From the NCBI GenBank assembly GCA_002335605.1, contig BEDY01000003.1:2418001-2482000 (forward strand): a stretch of 64,000 nt of DNA. The letters run 5' to 3'. This document shows, one piece after another, positions 44,466 to 55,154 of the stretch. Numbering within the stretch: position 1 is the stretch's first letter; each line of letters begins with the position of its first letter. The stretch is from Prillingera fragicola. Lineage: Eukaryota; Basidiomycota; Tremellomycetes; Trichosporonales; Trichosporonaceae. A program made the position numbers and the translations under genes. The notes under the pieces are model-generated. The model was given only the letters and a program-made list of their open reading frames with translations. It did no database searches and was not told where the DNA came from.

Positions 44466-47449
44466 TCAACCGTCGCATGGTATCCACGTCGGGATGCCAC
44501 CGAGGGGGCTAAACAGGCAAAACTCCTGTTTCGGCGGGGGGGTGATCTCGGCGGGCTCCCCCAAGCCACCGATGATGGGTGACACGATGGGCTTTGGCGG
44601 GGGCCGTTCGCAGGGCCAGTTGCCAAACTCGGCGTGCGGGCCAGAGCACGTGGACGGACCCTTTGACGTAACAGCCGGCTCAGCCGGGCTGCTGGATGGC
44701 GGCAACGGCGGCGGCACTGAAGTCGAGACTTCCTCTAGCGCCGCAGTCGAGCTTGTGACATCGCTCGACGAGGCCGCGGTCGTAGGTGCGGTCTCTGTGG
44801 ACGACACCTCAGTTGTAGGCGAGGCTTCCGTGGTCGACATCTCAGCCGACGTGGGCTCTGTGCTCGACATCTCAGTCGAGGGCGTGGGCTCCGTGGTCGA
44901 CAGCTCAGTCCAAGTGGGCTCTGTGGTCGACATCTCAGTCCAACTGGGCTCTGTGGTCGACATCTCAGTCGAGGGCGTGGGCTCCGTGTTCGATGTCTCA
45001 GTCCAAGTGGGCTCTGTTGTCGAAATCTCAATCGAGGGCGTGGGCTCTGTGGTCGACTCCTCGGTCGACGCCTCAGTCGTAGGAGCAGGCACTGAAGTCG
45101 TCACCTCAGCCGAGGATGTGGGGTCCATGGTGAACGTTGGCTCTGACCACGCTACCGAGCTGGTACTCGATTCCGCCCATGAAGTCGAATCGGACCCGAC
45201 ATTCTCGCTGGTTGCTGGTGAGGCTGTCGGATCAACCGAGGCTGAAGCGGCGTCGGACCAGGTGGGCTCGGAGGATGAGGCTGACTCGGACCATGATGCC
45301 GTCTCCAGGGAGACTGTGGAAAGACTGGATCCGCCCGACGCAGTTGGTTCAATGGACGAGGGAACCCAGGCGGTCGGCTCAAATGAGGATGAAGACGCCG
45401 CCCAAGACGTAGACTCGGACGAGCCGGATGGCTCAATCCACGTTGAAGTCGGGTCAAACCATGAAGAGATCGTCGAAGAGGCAAAGTTTCCCGAAGACAG
45501 TGAGTTGCTCCTCCAGGCCGACGAGGAGGAAGGTTGTTGTTCAGACCACGCGACTGGTACGCTGGAAGAGGTGGATTCAGATGAGCTTGCAATGTTGCTG
45601 GGGTCAAGCGTTTGAGACGACGCAGAGGACGGCTCCTGCAAAGTTTGAGACGTGGCAGGGAGCGAACCCGCTGAACCGAAGTCACTGAAACTTGACGTTG
45701 CCAAGATCTGAGCCGCACTGGCAGCGGGGTCGATGGAAGTGGCCGACTGGGCAATGGATACGCTCGCAGTCGGTTCAAATGTCTCACTGATGGCCGACTC
45801 GCTGGACACAGAAACTGCGACGGCTGTGGGTTCCACTGTTGCTGTCGCCTCCTGGTCAGAGGCATCGGTGGCATCTGGCTCATCCTCCGCGGCAGAGGTT
45901 GGCTTCTCATCGTCGCCATCATCCGCGGCAGAGGTTGGCTCCTCATCATTGCCTTCGGACGGAGTCTGGTCGTCATCAGAGCCGTTGTTGTCTGAGTTGT
46001 CTGAGTTGTCCGAGTTGTTGTCGCCCGAGTTGACGGCGGATGAGTAGTCAGGCGCGTCGTACTTTGCCGCTTCCTCCTCGCCATCACGTATAGCGTCCCA
46101 GATGTTCCGCCCGGCTGCAACAGCACCGGCAATTACACCGGCCACAGCAGTAGCAGCAGCCACGGCTGCTGCTCCATTCGCAGCGGCTGCGGCAGCAGCA
46201 GCCGCCGCTGCAGCTAAAGCCGCTGCCTCCCCAGCCAGTGCTGCTGCCCGAGCAGCCTTGAGGACATCTGCTGCTGCCTTGGCTGCTTGAGCAGCTTTCC
46301 TTGCAGCTTCTGCAGCACTACGAGCGCTGTCGAATTTCGGAGGGGGGCGTGGGCAACGCGACGCTTGCCGCCGGGTGAAAGAATCCAACAGTCTGCTGGC
46401 TGCTGCCGACTTGAAGTATGTCATGAATTCGTCCAAACCCAGAAATTTGCTCTGTCCGGTAGTCACATCGTAGAGCTGCATGCTAAAGAAGTCAGACAAT
46501 TCATTGAGCATTACTCACAGGCCCATTTTTGCTTTGTTTCCCGCATCTCCGTAATAGGTCATGCTGTACACATGTTGAGGGATGTAAAAAGGTTGCTCTC
46601 CTGTACCAGCCCGCCATTCCCTGGTGCCGGGGAAGTGGTCGAAAACCCAATTCCACCAGTCGACGGACTTCGTTGTAAGGCTTTTAGGAGGTCCTTTAGT
46701 CCCAGTCACGACAATGTCGCCTTTGAACTTGGTGAACCATTTATGCAGTTCGGACATGTCGCGGCTGCTGACGGTAATTCTGTCTGGCTTTATACCGATC
46801 AGAGTTTCAAGTCCCTGTGAGGGTCAGCTACATCAGGCTTGTATAAATGAGAAATCACTCTATGAACGGCATTGCGATCATTGCATTTGAGATCGGGAAA
46901 ACGGGACCTCACGCCTGCTTTCAAGTATTGGGCCCACCTGGCTGGCATCAGCAGCTGAGCGTTGAGGGGACGATGATGCACTCACTCGGCGCCACTTTGT
47001 CCTAATCGAGGTACCCCAGACTTGGTAATGCTGGATGTGGGGACGTTGAAAGGTGCGTACCGGCATCCTTTAAAGCGGTCCTGGTCCATTGGCAGCGTAA
47101 CTTGCACCTGGCCGTCGATTATCCCAATCTTATCGGTGATCAGCTGGGGATTTTGGGAAACCATAGCATGCATTGCCGCAAGGAGCCAACAGTCGTCGGC
47201 CTGGCCTTGCAAGATGTCGTCAGCCTGTGGACCAACAGCTGGATCCCATAATCTAGGGGGCGCCCTCTCGAATAGAGCCCTGGCAGTCTGGGGATGGTCA
47301 CGATGCAAAGTGGTGTTCGTGGGTAAAGTGGTTGCCGAGTGGAGTGGCAAAGGTCCTGCTGCGGCTGTGTCTGGTTAGGATGCTGTTCACAAGATATGCC
47401 GCTTACCCAGTGCGCAGCACAAAGCCAGCCAGGGGACGAAAAGCCTCAT
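44466..47449 (-). CDS. Secreted calpain-like mucin-type protein, copy B
   Basis: Minus-strand exons 47449-47407, 47364-46986, 46937-46859, 46814-46519 and 46482-44466 encode 937 residues. Introns are 42, 48, 44 and 36 nt, at positions matching copy A. The signal peptide is MRLFVPWLALCCALAAAG. The C2-like core has a canonical QADDCWLLAAM motif (Cys73) and HVYSM (His248), but the position of the catalytic Asn in copy A (LRNPD) reads MQLYD here, so the triad looks broken. As in copy A, an Ala-rich helix, IWDAIRDGEEEAAKYDAP, an acidic Asp/Asn/Ser run and a long Ser/Thr/Glu mucin-like region follow. The C-terminus ends with a short Cys- and Pro-containing segment and no membrane anchor. It probably acts outside the cell, as adhesin, wall protein or pseudo-protease; this is inference. 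Confidence 0.8.
44795..45080 (-). repeat. Coding repeats of calpain-like gene B
   Basis: Units of about 33-36 nt encode variants of STTEPTxTEM and STTEPTPSTEM. They are more diverged than the repeats of copy A and use a different consensus, so the arrays expanded independently. Confidence 0.8.
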
Positions 47450-47997
47450 TTGTAAGGGTGCAGAGATGAACACAGATAGCCACTACTTTCGTCCATCTCC
47501 AGTCACCTTATATATGTATGTAGCATCACTTTCCACACTTACGCGCCATGCACACAAGCCTGGCCATGTGAGACGTTAGGAGTGTTCTCGGCACAGGTAA
47601 CGCAGCTGGCACTCTTGATATTTGTTCTCTGTTGCTGCCGGCTGTTCGCGCGGCAGCGCGAACTGAGAAACACGTATGTAATTGCCAACCTGGGCCGCAG
47701 ACGCTGTGACAAGAGGGGGGGGGGGAGTGATTTCTTCGTTGAGAGTCAACAACAAGGACGCGCCTGATGCATAGCATTCTAGAACGTGTTGCTCGCTGCA
47801 GCTGACCAACTTCAGGTGAGTGAAAGGGAGCAGTCGAGGCCGGTGAATCACTGCCACGAACCTTGTTTTTCACCACCCCCTGCCCTGACGAGCGAGTTGG
47901 CAACGGCGAGCACAGCAACAACCACCTTTCAATGTTCCACCTCTCGCGCAGCTCCATCCTCCCATCTGACCAGCTCGTCGCGTCTCTGTCATACAAC
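47450..47997. other. Divergent promoter region
   Basis: Between calpain-like gene B (minus) and the F-box-like gene (plus). It holds a TATA box at 47508-47514 and an 11-base G run at 47715-47725. An in-frame ATG at 47932 is an alternative F-box start. Confidence 0.5.
47508..47514 (-). promoter_or_regulatory. TATA box of calpain-like gene B
   Basis: TATATAA on the minus strand ends 58 nt before the ATG, as in copy A (56 nt) and the PriA-like gene (57 nt). Confidence 0.6.
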
Positions 47998-49032
47998 ATG
48001 GCGGATGCGCACTCTCTAGCCGCGGCCACCACATCTCCGCTGCAACAGGCTCCCGACCAATTGCGCTTTCCATCAGAGCTGGTCGCCCAGGTTATCGGGC
48101 ACCTCGACCCCACTGAGGACCGCCAGACGTTGTCAGCTCTGCTACGCGTATCTTCAGCAGTGTGGGAGGACGCTTCACGCGTACTCTACCGCGATGTGAC
48201 CCTTGATAGCCATCGTTTGCAGCTCCTGCTGAGCAGGGAATCGGTGCGTTCTACCAACGGCAACAATGAAGACAGAGTCGACGTCACTGTCACGGCCCGA
48301 ACGCGCCGCTGCCTTAGCTTTATTCAGCGTCTCAAACTCCTCACACCGGTGGCCATCAGCGACGTTTACATGCTATGGGACAGCGCGATTCCCGGAGAAG
48401 TTCTGTTTCCTCGTGTGCGCCAGCTCGAACTCACAATCCCCCCTGGACTCCCATGGGACGGCGCGAACCATGAACGAGGAGGGCTGAAGGTCAAAAGTGG
48501 TGCATTGCTAGTACCTCCAATGGCTATTCTGCTTTTTGACACGCCCGACATCTGCTGCAACAGCTACAGCGCTCGTAGCCTCCTTCCCTGCTTGCCGTGC
48601 CGGAATGTGCCGTCATACACTTTTCACTGTGTAGACTCACAGCTCGTTGTAACGGAGGCCGTTCATGACGATATCCCGAAGAACTGGACCTCACTTCGAT
48701 TGTTCGAACGCCACGCATACCGACTGGAGGCGGTGGCTCGGCTGATCTTCGTTTTAGAGGACTATCTCGATGGCATGAAGAAGATTTTCCCTCCGCCCAT
48801 TGAGATTTGCGCCTTCAGCCCCACGAAACAGGACCACGACCAAACGATTGATCGCATAGACAGAAACAGCCAAGGGACATACTCGTCGACTAGGTTGTTT
48901 CGGGCGCGGGTTTGCGTCGACGAAAGTGCATGCCAGCCATGCGCCGTGTGTGGTAGGTCGGCCCTAAATATCCCCCTACTGACCAGTACAGGAAAGTATT
49001 GGCGCGAGAATGAGGGACATGGGCGGCCGTGA
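47998..49032 (+). CDS. F-box-like protein, probably truncated
   Basis: The frame from ATG 47998 (context ACAACATGG) encodes 344 residues; ATG 47932 would add 22. An F-box-like helix set is visible at about residues 20-70: LRFPSELVAQVIGHLDP, then SALLRVSSAVWEDASRVLYRDV. F-box proteins couple substrates to SCF ubiquitin ligases, and large divergent families occur in basidiomycete yeasts. The rest resembles no domain I can name. A likely 39-nt in-frame intron (48953-48991, GTAGGT...CTGACCAGTACAG) may be spliced, giving 331 residues. Coding-like fragments in several frames continue to 49638, so this gene looks shortened by frameshifts and may be a pseudogene. Confidence 0.6.
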   Translation: MADAHSLAAATTSPLQQAPDQLRFPSELVAQVIGHLDPTEDRQTLSALLRVSSAVWEDASRVLYRDVTLDSHRLQLLLSRESVRSTNGNNEDRVDVTVTARTRRCLSFIQRLKLLTPVAISDVYMLWDSAIPGEVLFPRVRQLELTIPPGLPWDGANHERGGLKVKSGALLVPPMAILLFDTPDICCNSYSARSLLPCLPCRNVPSYTFHCVDSQLVVTEAVHDDIPKNWTSLRLFERHAYRLEAVARLIFVLEDYLDGMKKIFPPPIEICAFSPTKQDHDQTIDRIDRNSQGTYSSTRLFRARVCVDESACQPCAVCGRSALNIPLLTSTGKYWRENEGHGRP

Positions 49033-49126
49033 CTATACCACCAGGCGGGCAGCGCTCGCTAACCGCCTGTAGCATGTGGGGGACCTTCGGGTCGGCGGTG
49101 ACGCACCAACAGGGATCTCACCGCAG

Positions 49127-49638
49127 CATGTGATTGACCCCTCCGCTCGCGTTTACGAGAGTTTTCCTGCAGTGAGAAGCATGAAGAAATGTCATCTGAT
49201 CAATGTTCTCCCCATTTCGAGCAAACTGGACCCAAGGATGGTCTAGTAGTCGTGAACTTTGTACCTGGCTTTCCCCAGTCGGGTGCCTTTTTCGCGTCGT
49301 CCAAGCATTCTCGAGCGTGACAGTGAACACATCGCATGGAAAGTTGCAACATACCATACCCTCAAGAGTGTTCCATCTTGAGCAGGGGCAAGAAGGGGTC
49401 ATTATGGAATGACCCAGAACAGCCTGTGCCTCGAGGGGTTGAAGACCCAGAAATTGCACACTACCCGAAGTTGTCGATTGATACGTCCAGACTGAGTGAG
49501 CTTGTTTACCAGTATTCGTGGGCTCTATGGAAGAAGCGTTTCTGGCCGACGCTCGCGTTTCATGATACTCTTAATCCAGCGAAGGAGGGGGAGAGTTTGC
49601 CTCTGACCAGGAACGTTGTAACAACAACGCAGGAGTGA
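49127..49638 (+). pseudogene. Decayed 3' part of the F-box-like gene
   Basis: Four protein-like pieces follow one another in changing frames. They are HVIDPSARVYESFPAVRSMK (frame of 49127) ended by TAG 49244, then VVNFVPGFPQSG (frame of 49249), then VNTSHGKLQHTIPSRVFHLE (frame of 49203), then WNDPEQPVPRGVEDPEIAHY through to a stop at 49638 (frame of 49336). The last junction needs a single-base change at about 49404. Short distances exclude introns at the junctions. The pieces have the look of one decayed C-terminal domain of the upstream gene; sequencing error is the alternative. Confidence 0.5.
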
Positions 49639-51283
49639 CAGTGAAATGTACCTCCTCTAGTGCCTCCCGCTGACCAGCAGGCATGAGACTCGACAAATGC
49701 ACTGAACGGCAGTGATTTCACATCGCTGTCAATCAGTTTGACATCGAGCCGGAGGCGTCAGAGGGTAACGCCGGGTGGGGTGTTCAGGACTGTCTTTGTA
49801 ACATCTTTTGTTGACCAGAATAAGGGAACACGCCAGTTACGTGGCCCGACTTGGTGCGCCGTAACTGGCACCATGGGATTGATTGCGAGCGTATTCGATC
49901 CCAGGGTGTTTGATCGAGGGCAAAGACTAGTTGTCAACGAGAGGGCAACATGAAACTTGTCGTTGGACTAAAACAGATTCAATCACATAAGACGCGCTTG
50001 CGTTGACATCCCCAGCGTGCTACTCATAGTGCTCGGAGCCTACCGTGTCCAATTCCGCCAATGTTTGTCTTGAAGGCACTTGTTTCTGAGTGGGGTTCTG
50101 AAGTCACTGAAATCATGCCGTGCCAAGGTAGAGTTCTCATTGATGTCACATTTGACAGACAACAGTTGATGAAGGGTTTCCTTCAGCCAAATGCCGTTGT
50201 GGACAGTTGTCACCCAGGCATTTCATGTTTCTCGAGGTGAAACCCCTGAAACAGTTTTCTCGCTGTGGCCTCACAGGTCCTGGAGCAGCTTGCCCCTCAG
50301 CCACCACTAGGTCGATCTCCGTCGTAAGAGTCGCCTGGCACACACGTGTTGCTCTTTCATCCAGGCGAGATTGATTCTAGCCATCATCACATCCACCCGG
50401 CCCAAGTTTGCCTACCAGTAAATGCGATACAACCTCATTACCAAGGACTCACAATTCACAGGGAACAAGGTGTGGGCTGTCGTCAGAGGCTATGCCCACG
50501 AGCAATACAAGCAGAAACGACGGATATTATAATGATCAGCTCGAGAACGAAACATGCTGAGACTATTGTTCGAGCACCACCCACACTGATCATACCGAAG
50601 CGCAATCGAAGAGAGCGAGGTAAAGAGGGATGGGCACTTGAGTAATTCAGTGAGTGGCCGAGGTGCTCTGTCATCTTCAAACTTTGCGAGTACAAGATAC
50701 TGTTTGAGCGTGGCCATGAAAGGGGACTGTGCGCTGTCTGTGCGACGACCCTGCCTGCGCCCTAGACATCCCCCGCAGATCACCTCTGCAGATCAGTCTG
50801 CCGATCATCCCATTCAAGAGGCAGCGAACACCCAGTTGTGCGGGCTTGACATGTCACGTACCCAACCTGATCATCCACTCAACTGTTCACCCCACGGTGA
50901 TGTATGCGTGGCATGCGTGGAACCCACGTGTTCTGGACGTCTCACCGTGGTGTTCAAGAGTGTTTGGGCGGATCGGAGGGATGTTTCAGGCACGACACTC
51001 GTGCCTCTCCCTTCACGCGCACGGCCCCGGCCTGTGATCACCCCCTCTGCCCGTGCGCCGCCCTGCGTCTGGGGTGGGTGAGTTCGCGTTGCAGAAAAGC
51101 CTCTTGTCGTCCTATTCACTCCAATCTCTACTCTCTACTCTCTCTCTCTCTCTCACTCTCTTTCGGTTGTCTGTCTGTCGTCGCTCCTTCAACACTCCCA
51201 GCACACGGGTGCACCCCTTTCATTCGTTACGCCAAAACTGGCAAATTCCCCCTTCCCAGCGCGCGTCGTCTCCTCTCCTCCCA
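49639..51283. other. Gene-poor intergenic region
   Basis: 1.6 kb without a supported gene. It is AT-richer than average, perhaps older decayed sequence. Near the right end lie a CT microsatellite (51139-51154) and a pyrimidine-rich leader of the next gene. Confidence 0.45.
51139..51154 (+). repeat. CT dinucleotide run in a 5' leader
   Basis: An uninterrupted CT run within a longer pyrimidine tract, 130 nt before the SGNH-like gene's ATG. Confidence 0.8.
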
Positions 51284-52587
51284 ATGTTGGCCAACCGCAC
51301 CGTCAAATTGCTCTGTCTGGGCGTCTTTGTCTTTCTCATTACCAGTGGAGGCATCTACTCGCATCAGCCGAGCCGCATAACAGTCACAGGCTTTGTGCAT
51401 GAACAGCACGGCAAGTGGTTCAAACCTGGCAAGCGCATTCCATGCGACGTGTGAGTACCCCCGCCAGTCCCTGCCAGGGCAGTCGTGCTCTCAGCCGCGA
51501 CGCGTCCTTATCTTCCGTCGTCACCCTTGCTGACCACCGTGTAGCAACGCGCAACCGGGATGGTCTGACAACCAGCGCATGTACTGGAGGACGGACAACC
51601 CCGACTGCCCCGGTGAGGAGATTCGCGATGCTATGCGCGACACGAAACGCGAGGACTTGTGGGACAAGTTTCCCGAGTACCGCAACAAGACCATCCTACT
51701 CGCTGGCGACTCGGTTGGACGGCACTTGGCTGAAGTGTTGTGCGGCGAGTTTTTGCAAAAGGGCCTCGCAAATGAAAAGCCCCCCGGGTTTGAAGCTCAC
51801 TATGGCTGGTCGAGCAAGTGCACCAACGAGCACCTCGGCATGACGGTGCTCATGGGCCACATCTACGGCATGTCCAACACGTCTGACCCAGAGGTCATGA
51901 AGATTCTCGACAAGGCATGGATTGGATCCGACTGGGACCTGCAGAGCCGTATCAACCGCTGGTTCAACACGACCCTCAAGGGCTACGAGCCGGATTACAT
52001 CCAGCTCAATTCTGGCGCGTGGGAGTACCGCGCGTGGTATGTGCGAGACATTCTCAACAACAAAAAGCACGACGACCTCCCGAAGGAAGATCGCGATGAA
52101 GCAGCCCGCATGGCTGTCCAGTCGCTCGACTTTTTGCAAAAGAAATGGCCTAAGGCCAAGGTCTGGTACATGCACATGTCGATGATGAACGAGGACGACA
52201 TGAAGATTCGCAAGGGTCGTGAGTACCGTGTAGTCTTTGCGTAGTGCATAGGCTGACATTGCAGACGGCAAGGACTTTTTGAAAAAGGGCGCAGACGTCG
52301 ATGACCCCAACTCGTACCCTCCTCTGTACACCTGGCGCAGGCAAGCCCAGTACAGGGCTTCCATGAAGCGTATCATTGCCGAGGCAGGCTACGAATCGCT
52401 CGACGTGAGTTGTCCATCTCTCTCCACACCCCGCTGACGACTGCAGTACGTGCAGATCCAGTCTGTCATGTCCAAGGTCGACTTTAGCAGCCCGGACGAC
52501 GTGATTCACCCTCAGTGGAAGCCTCGACGCACGATGGGCTCGATGATCATGTCGCGTATCAGGCGGCACGCGCTTTACGGCGTATAG
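51284..52587 (+). CDS. Type II membrane SGNH/PC-esterase-like protein
   Basis: Exons 51284-51450, 51545-52218, 52265-52404 and 52447-52587 encode 373 residues. Introns are 94, 46 and 42 nt. A short basic N-terminus and one hydrophobic helix (about residues 8-24) predict a signal anchor with the rest in the Golgi lumen or outside. ILLAGDSVGRHLAEVLC is a GDS motif of SGNH/PC-esterase-type enzymes. PDYIQLNSGAWEYRAW and the HPQWKPRR region near the C-terminus resemble the second block and catalytic Asp/His area. Relatives act on polysaccharide or lipid O-acyl groups. Capsule or wall glycan modification is plausible in this yeast group, but not shown by the sequence. The 3' end lies 98 bp from a convergent acyl-CoA synthetase. 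Confidence 0.8.
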
Positions 52588-52685
52588 ACAAATCTAGGAT
52601 ACTGTACAGTTGTGTTTTTTGTATACGCTCTTTTACCAGTTCATCTCTGCATTCATATAGATTTCTACAACTACTGACGCAGGGG

Positions 52686-54614
52686 TTACAGCTTGGCGCG
52701 AAGCGCAGGTGGGTCCCGCTCCTTCCACGCCTCTGCGACATGATCCCTCAGCACGCGCTTCAAGATCTTGCCGTTGGCGTTGACAGGCAGCGTGGGCTCG
52801 TGCCACTGGATCACAATATCCGGGCGGGCATGGCTACGCAAATGCTGCTTTGCGCGCGCGATGATGCTCTGCTCATCGGCACTCGCTCCTTGCCTCAGAA
52901 CGACTACGCACCCGACGCGCTCTCCCAGCACATCGTCGGGCACAGGCACAGCAGCGACTTGGAGTATCCGCTCGTCTTTGAGCACGCCGTTCTCAACCTC
53001 GGCAGAAGCAATGTTTTCACCACCACGGATAATGAGGTCCTTTGCGCGGTCAGCGACGAACAGGAACCCCTCGTCGTCGACCCATCCCATATCTCCGGTG
53101 TCGAGCCACCCCTCGTCGTCAATCGCCTTGGCAGTAGCCGCCGGGTCGCGGTAGTATCCCTTCATGACCTGGACGCCCGAGAGCAAAACCAAGCCCATCT
53201 CGCCTGTGGGCAGCGCCTGGCGGGTCTCGGGGTGCACGACACGCAAGCCAGTGTTGGGCGTCGCCGGCCCCGTGCTGGCCGGCTTGGCAGCGTACTCGCC
53301 CCCGCCGTGCCCGCACGCATAGCCGTTGCATTCGGTCATGCCGTAGCCCTGCACAATGTTGACCGCGGGCAGTTTGCGGCGGACGTCGGCAGCCAGACGC
53401 TCGGCAGCCGGGGCGCCGCCATAGGTCACTCCCTCGATCGTGCTGGGATCCAGATCCGGGGACTGCATCAGGCCCGTGACGTAGGCCGGGACGCCGCCTA
53501 CGATGTTGATCTTGTGGTCCTTGATCAGCTTTACTGCCGCGGGGACGCTCCAGCGGTCGAGCAGCACAATCTTGGTGCCCTGGTTGAACGCCCGGAGGAG
53601 CCACGAGAGCGTGCCCGTGACGTGGAAAAAGGGGGCCACGAGGAGGTGGACTTTTTGGGTGTGTTCCGGCATGGGTTCTGGCGGCGGCGCGCGGCCGGTG
53701 CGGAGGGCAGACACTGCTGCGGGGAACTGGGTGGAGAGGACGTTGGTCAGTCCCTGCCGCTGGGTAGAGAGGACGGCTTTGGGATTGCCAGTTGTCCCAG
53801 AGGTGAAGAAGATGTGCGCGTCGCTCTCTGGGGCTAGAGCGCGGACACATGAGCCAGAAGTCACAGTGTCGAGCGAAGCGGCAGAGACACGCGGCTTGGG
53901 CTTGACGTGGTGGACGTCCGGGGTCGTCGCCGCCGGGAGGTGGGCCGTGGTGGACCAGCAGTAGATGGCGCCGACGCCTTTGGGTCTCAGTGAGCTGGCC
54001 CACACGGGGCCGAGGAGGGACGCCGTGTGCGCATCCACGAGGATGAGCTTTGGTGTGCTCAAGTTGAGACAGTGGATCAGGCTGTCTGTGTGCATCGACA
54101 CATTGAGGACAACGGCGACGGCCCCGATGAGATTCATTGCCATAAAGGAAATGATCCATCTGTCATCAGCTCACAGACGAACAAGGCGACTCACTCGGAC
54201 GAGTTGTATCCACCAATACAGACATAGTCGCCCATGCGGATCCCCTGATCGTAGAGCCAAGCTGCACGTAGAATGGCGCGCTCACGCACCTCGCCAAAGG
54301 TGAGAGACTCGCGCGCGTCCGGCCCACCGGCCTCTGGAGGCAATGGCGCTTGTACAAACTCGCGGTCCGCAAAGCGGTCTGTCTGGCGCAGGAAGAAGGC
54401 GCGGTAGGACGGGCAAAGCTTCTCATCAGCTTACAGCCCCAGGGAAAGGGCTCACATTCTTGAAGACCTTGACCTTGCGGCCCCAGATGACCTTGTCCTC
54501 GAGCTCAAGATACTTGCCGGGTCCAGTGAGTATCTTGTGGCCTGACGTTAGTTAGCTGGCGTTGTTCCTGTGGACCTTACATTCTTGAATGGACAGTGGT
54601 TGCTTGGCCGTCAT
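52686..54614 (-). CDS. AMP-forming acyl-CoA synthetase, peroxisomal (second copy type)
   Basis: Minus-strand exons 54614-54581, 54541-54456, 54421-54195 and 54159-52686 encode 606 residues. Introns are 39, 34 and 35 nt; the 34-nt one is the shortest in the window. Motifs in order are the GDYVCIGGYNSSEW opening block, FTSGTTGNPKAV (P-loop), QGYGMTE, GWLDTGDMG, the DRAKDLIIRGGENI hinge and the catalytic lysine motif LPVNANGKILKRVL. The C-terminus Ala-Lys-Leu is a PTS1. The family activates short, medium or long fatty acids or unusual carboxylic acids; the substrate is unknown. It is only distantly similar to the ligase at 2843-4643, so the two are not recent duplicates. Confidence 0.92.
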
Positions 54615-55154
54615 TGTGAGTAGAGTGTATGGGGGAGTCTGAGCATCACCCCAGCTCACGCGGTGCATATAACGGGGCAGTCGTCAGAGGAGGACCAGCA
54701 TGGGTGAGCGGCTTTGGAGATGAACGCCGAAGTGCGAACATCCACACGGAGAGATGCCGGAGTTGACCGATCTGATCCCGAACCAACCTGATCACATCAG
54801 CATGCCCGTACGGCCGAGTAGAGAATGGCATGCATGGGCAGCTACGAGTGGGCTGCATAGTCCGGCAGAGCGCTGTCGGCAACACGCATGGTCACCTCGG
54901 CCGCAGTCGTACAAGAGTGTTTTCATATGAGGTGATACAATATAATTAAATTGACCAGCGCAATGCTTTGAGCTGGCACGATGCTGGCAAGACGACCCCT
55001 TTCTCACTCCCCCCTGCAGCAGTGGCAGTAGCCAAACCCATACGTGTGTGTTGGCGCTGTGGCAAGCGCGAGTCTGCGCTGCATGCCAATTGGGTTGACC
55101 GCACCACGTCACCTTCAATGCAACGTGTGATTGTCCTCTCCCTTGCATGGGCCG
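54615..55154. other. Intergenic
   Basis: Promoter of the acyl-CoA synthetase and 3' side of the permease gene. No gene is seen. Confidence 0.5.

Noticed and set aside
44494..45615. 373-codon plus-strand frame
   Set aside because: Antisense shadow of the Ser/Thr-rich tail of calpain-like gene B, whose sense strand has signal peptide, introns and domain similarity.
49639..51283. Transposon remnant
   Set aside because: No terminal inverted repeats, target duplications or transposase/reverse-transcriptase motifs could be seen on either strand.
52515..53837. 440-codon plus-strand frame
   Set aside because: Antisense to the acyl-CoA synthetase, which carries all ANL motifs.
2843..54614. The two AKL acyl-CoA synthetases as a recent duplication
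   Set aside because: Intron positions, lengths (559 versus 606) and motif surroundings differ; they look like separate subfamilies.
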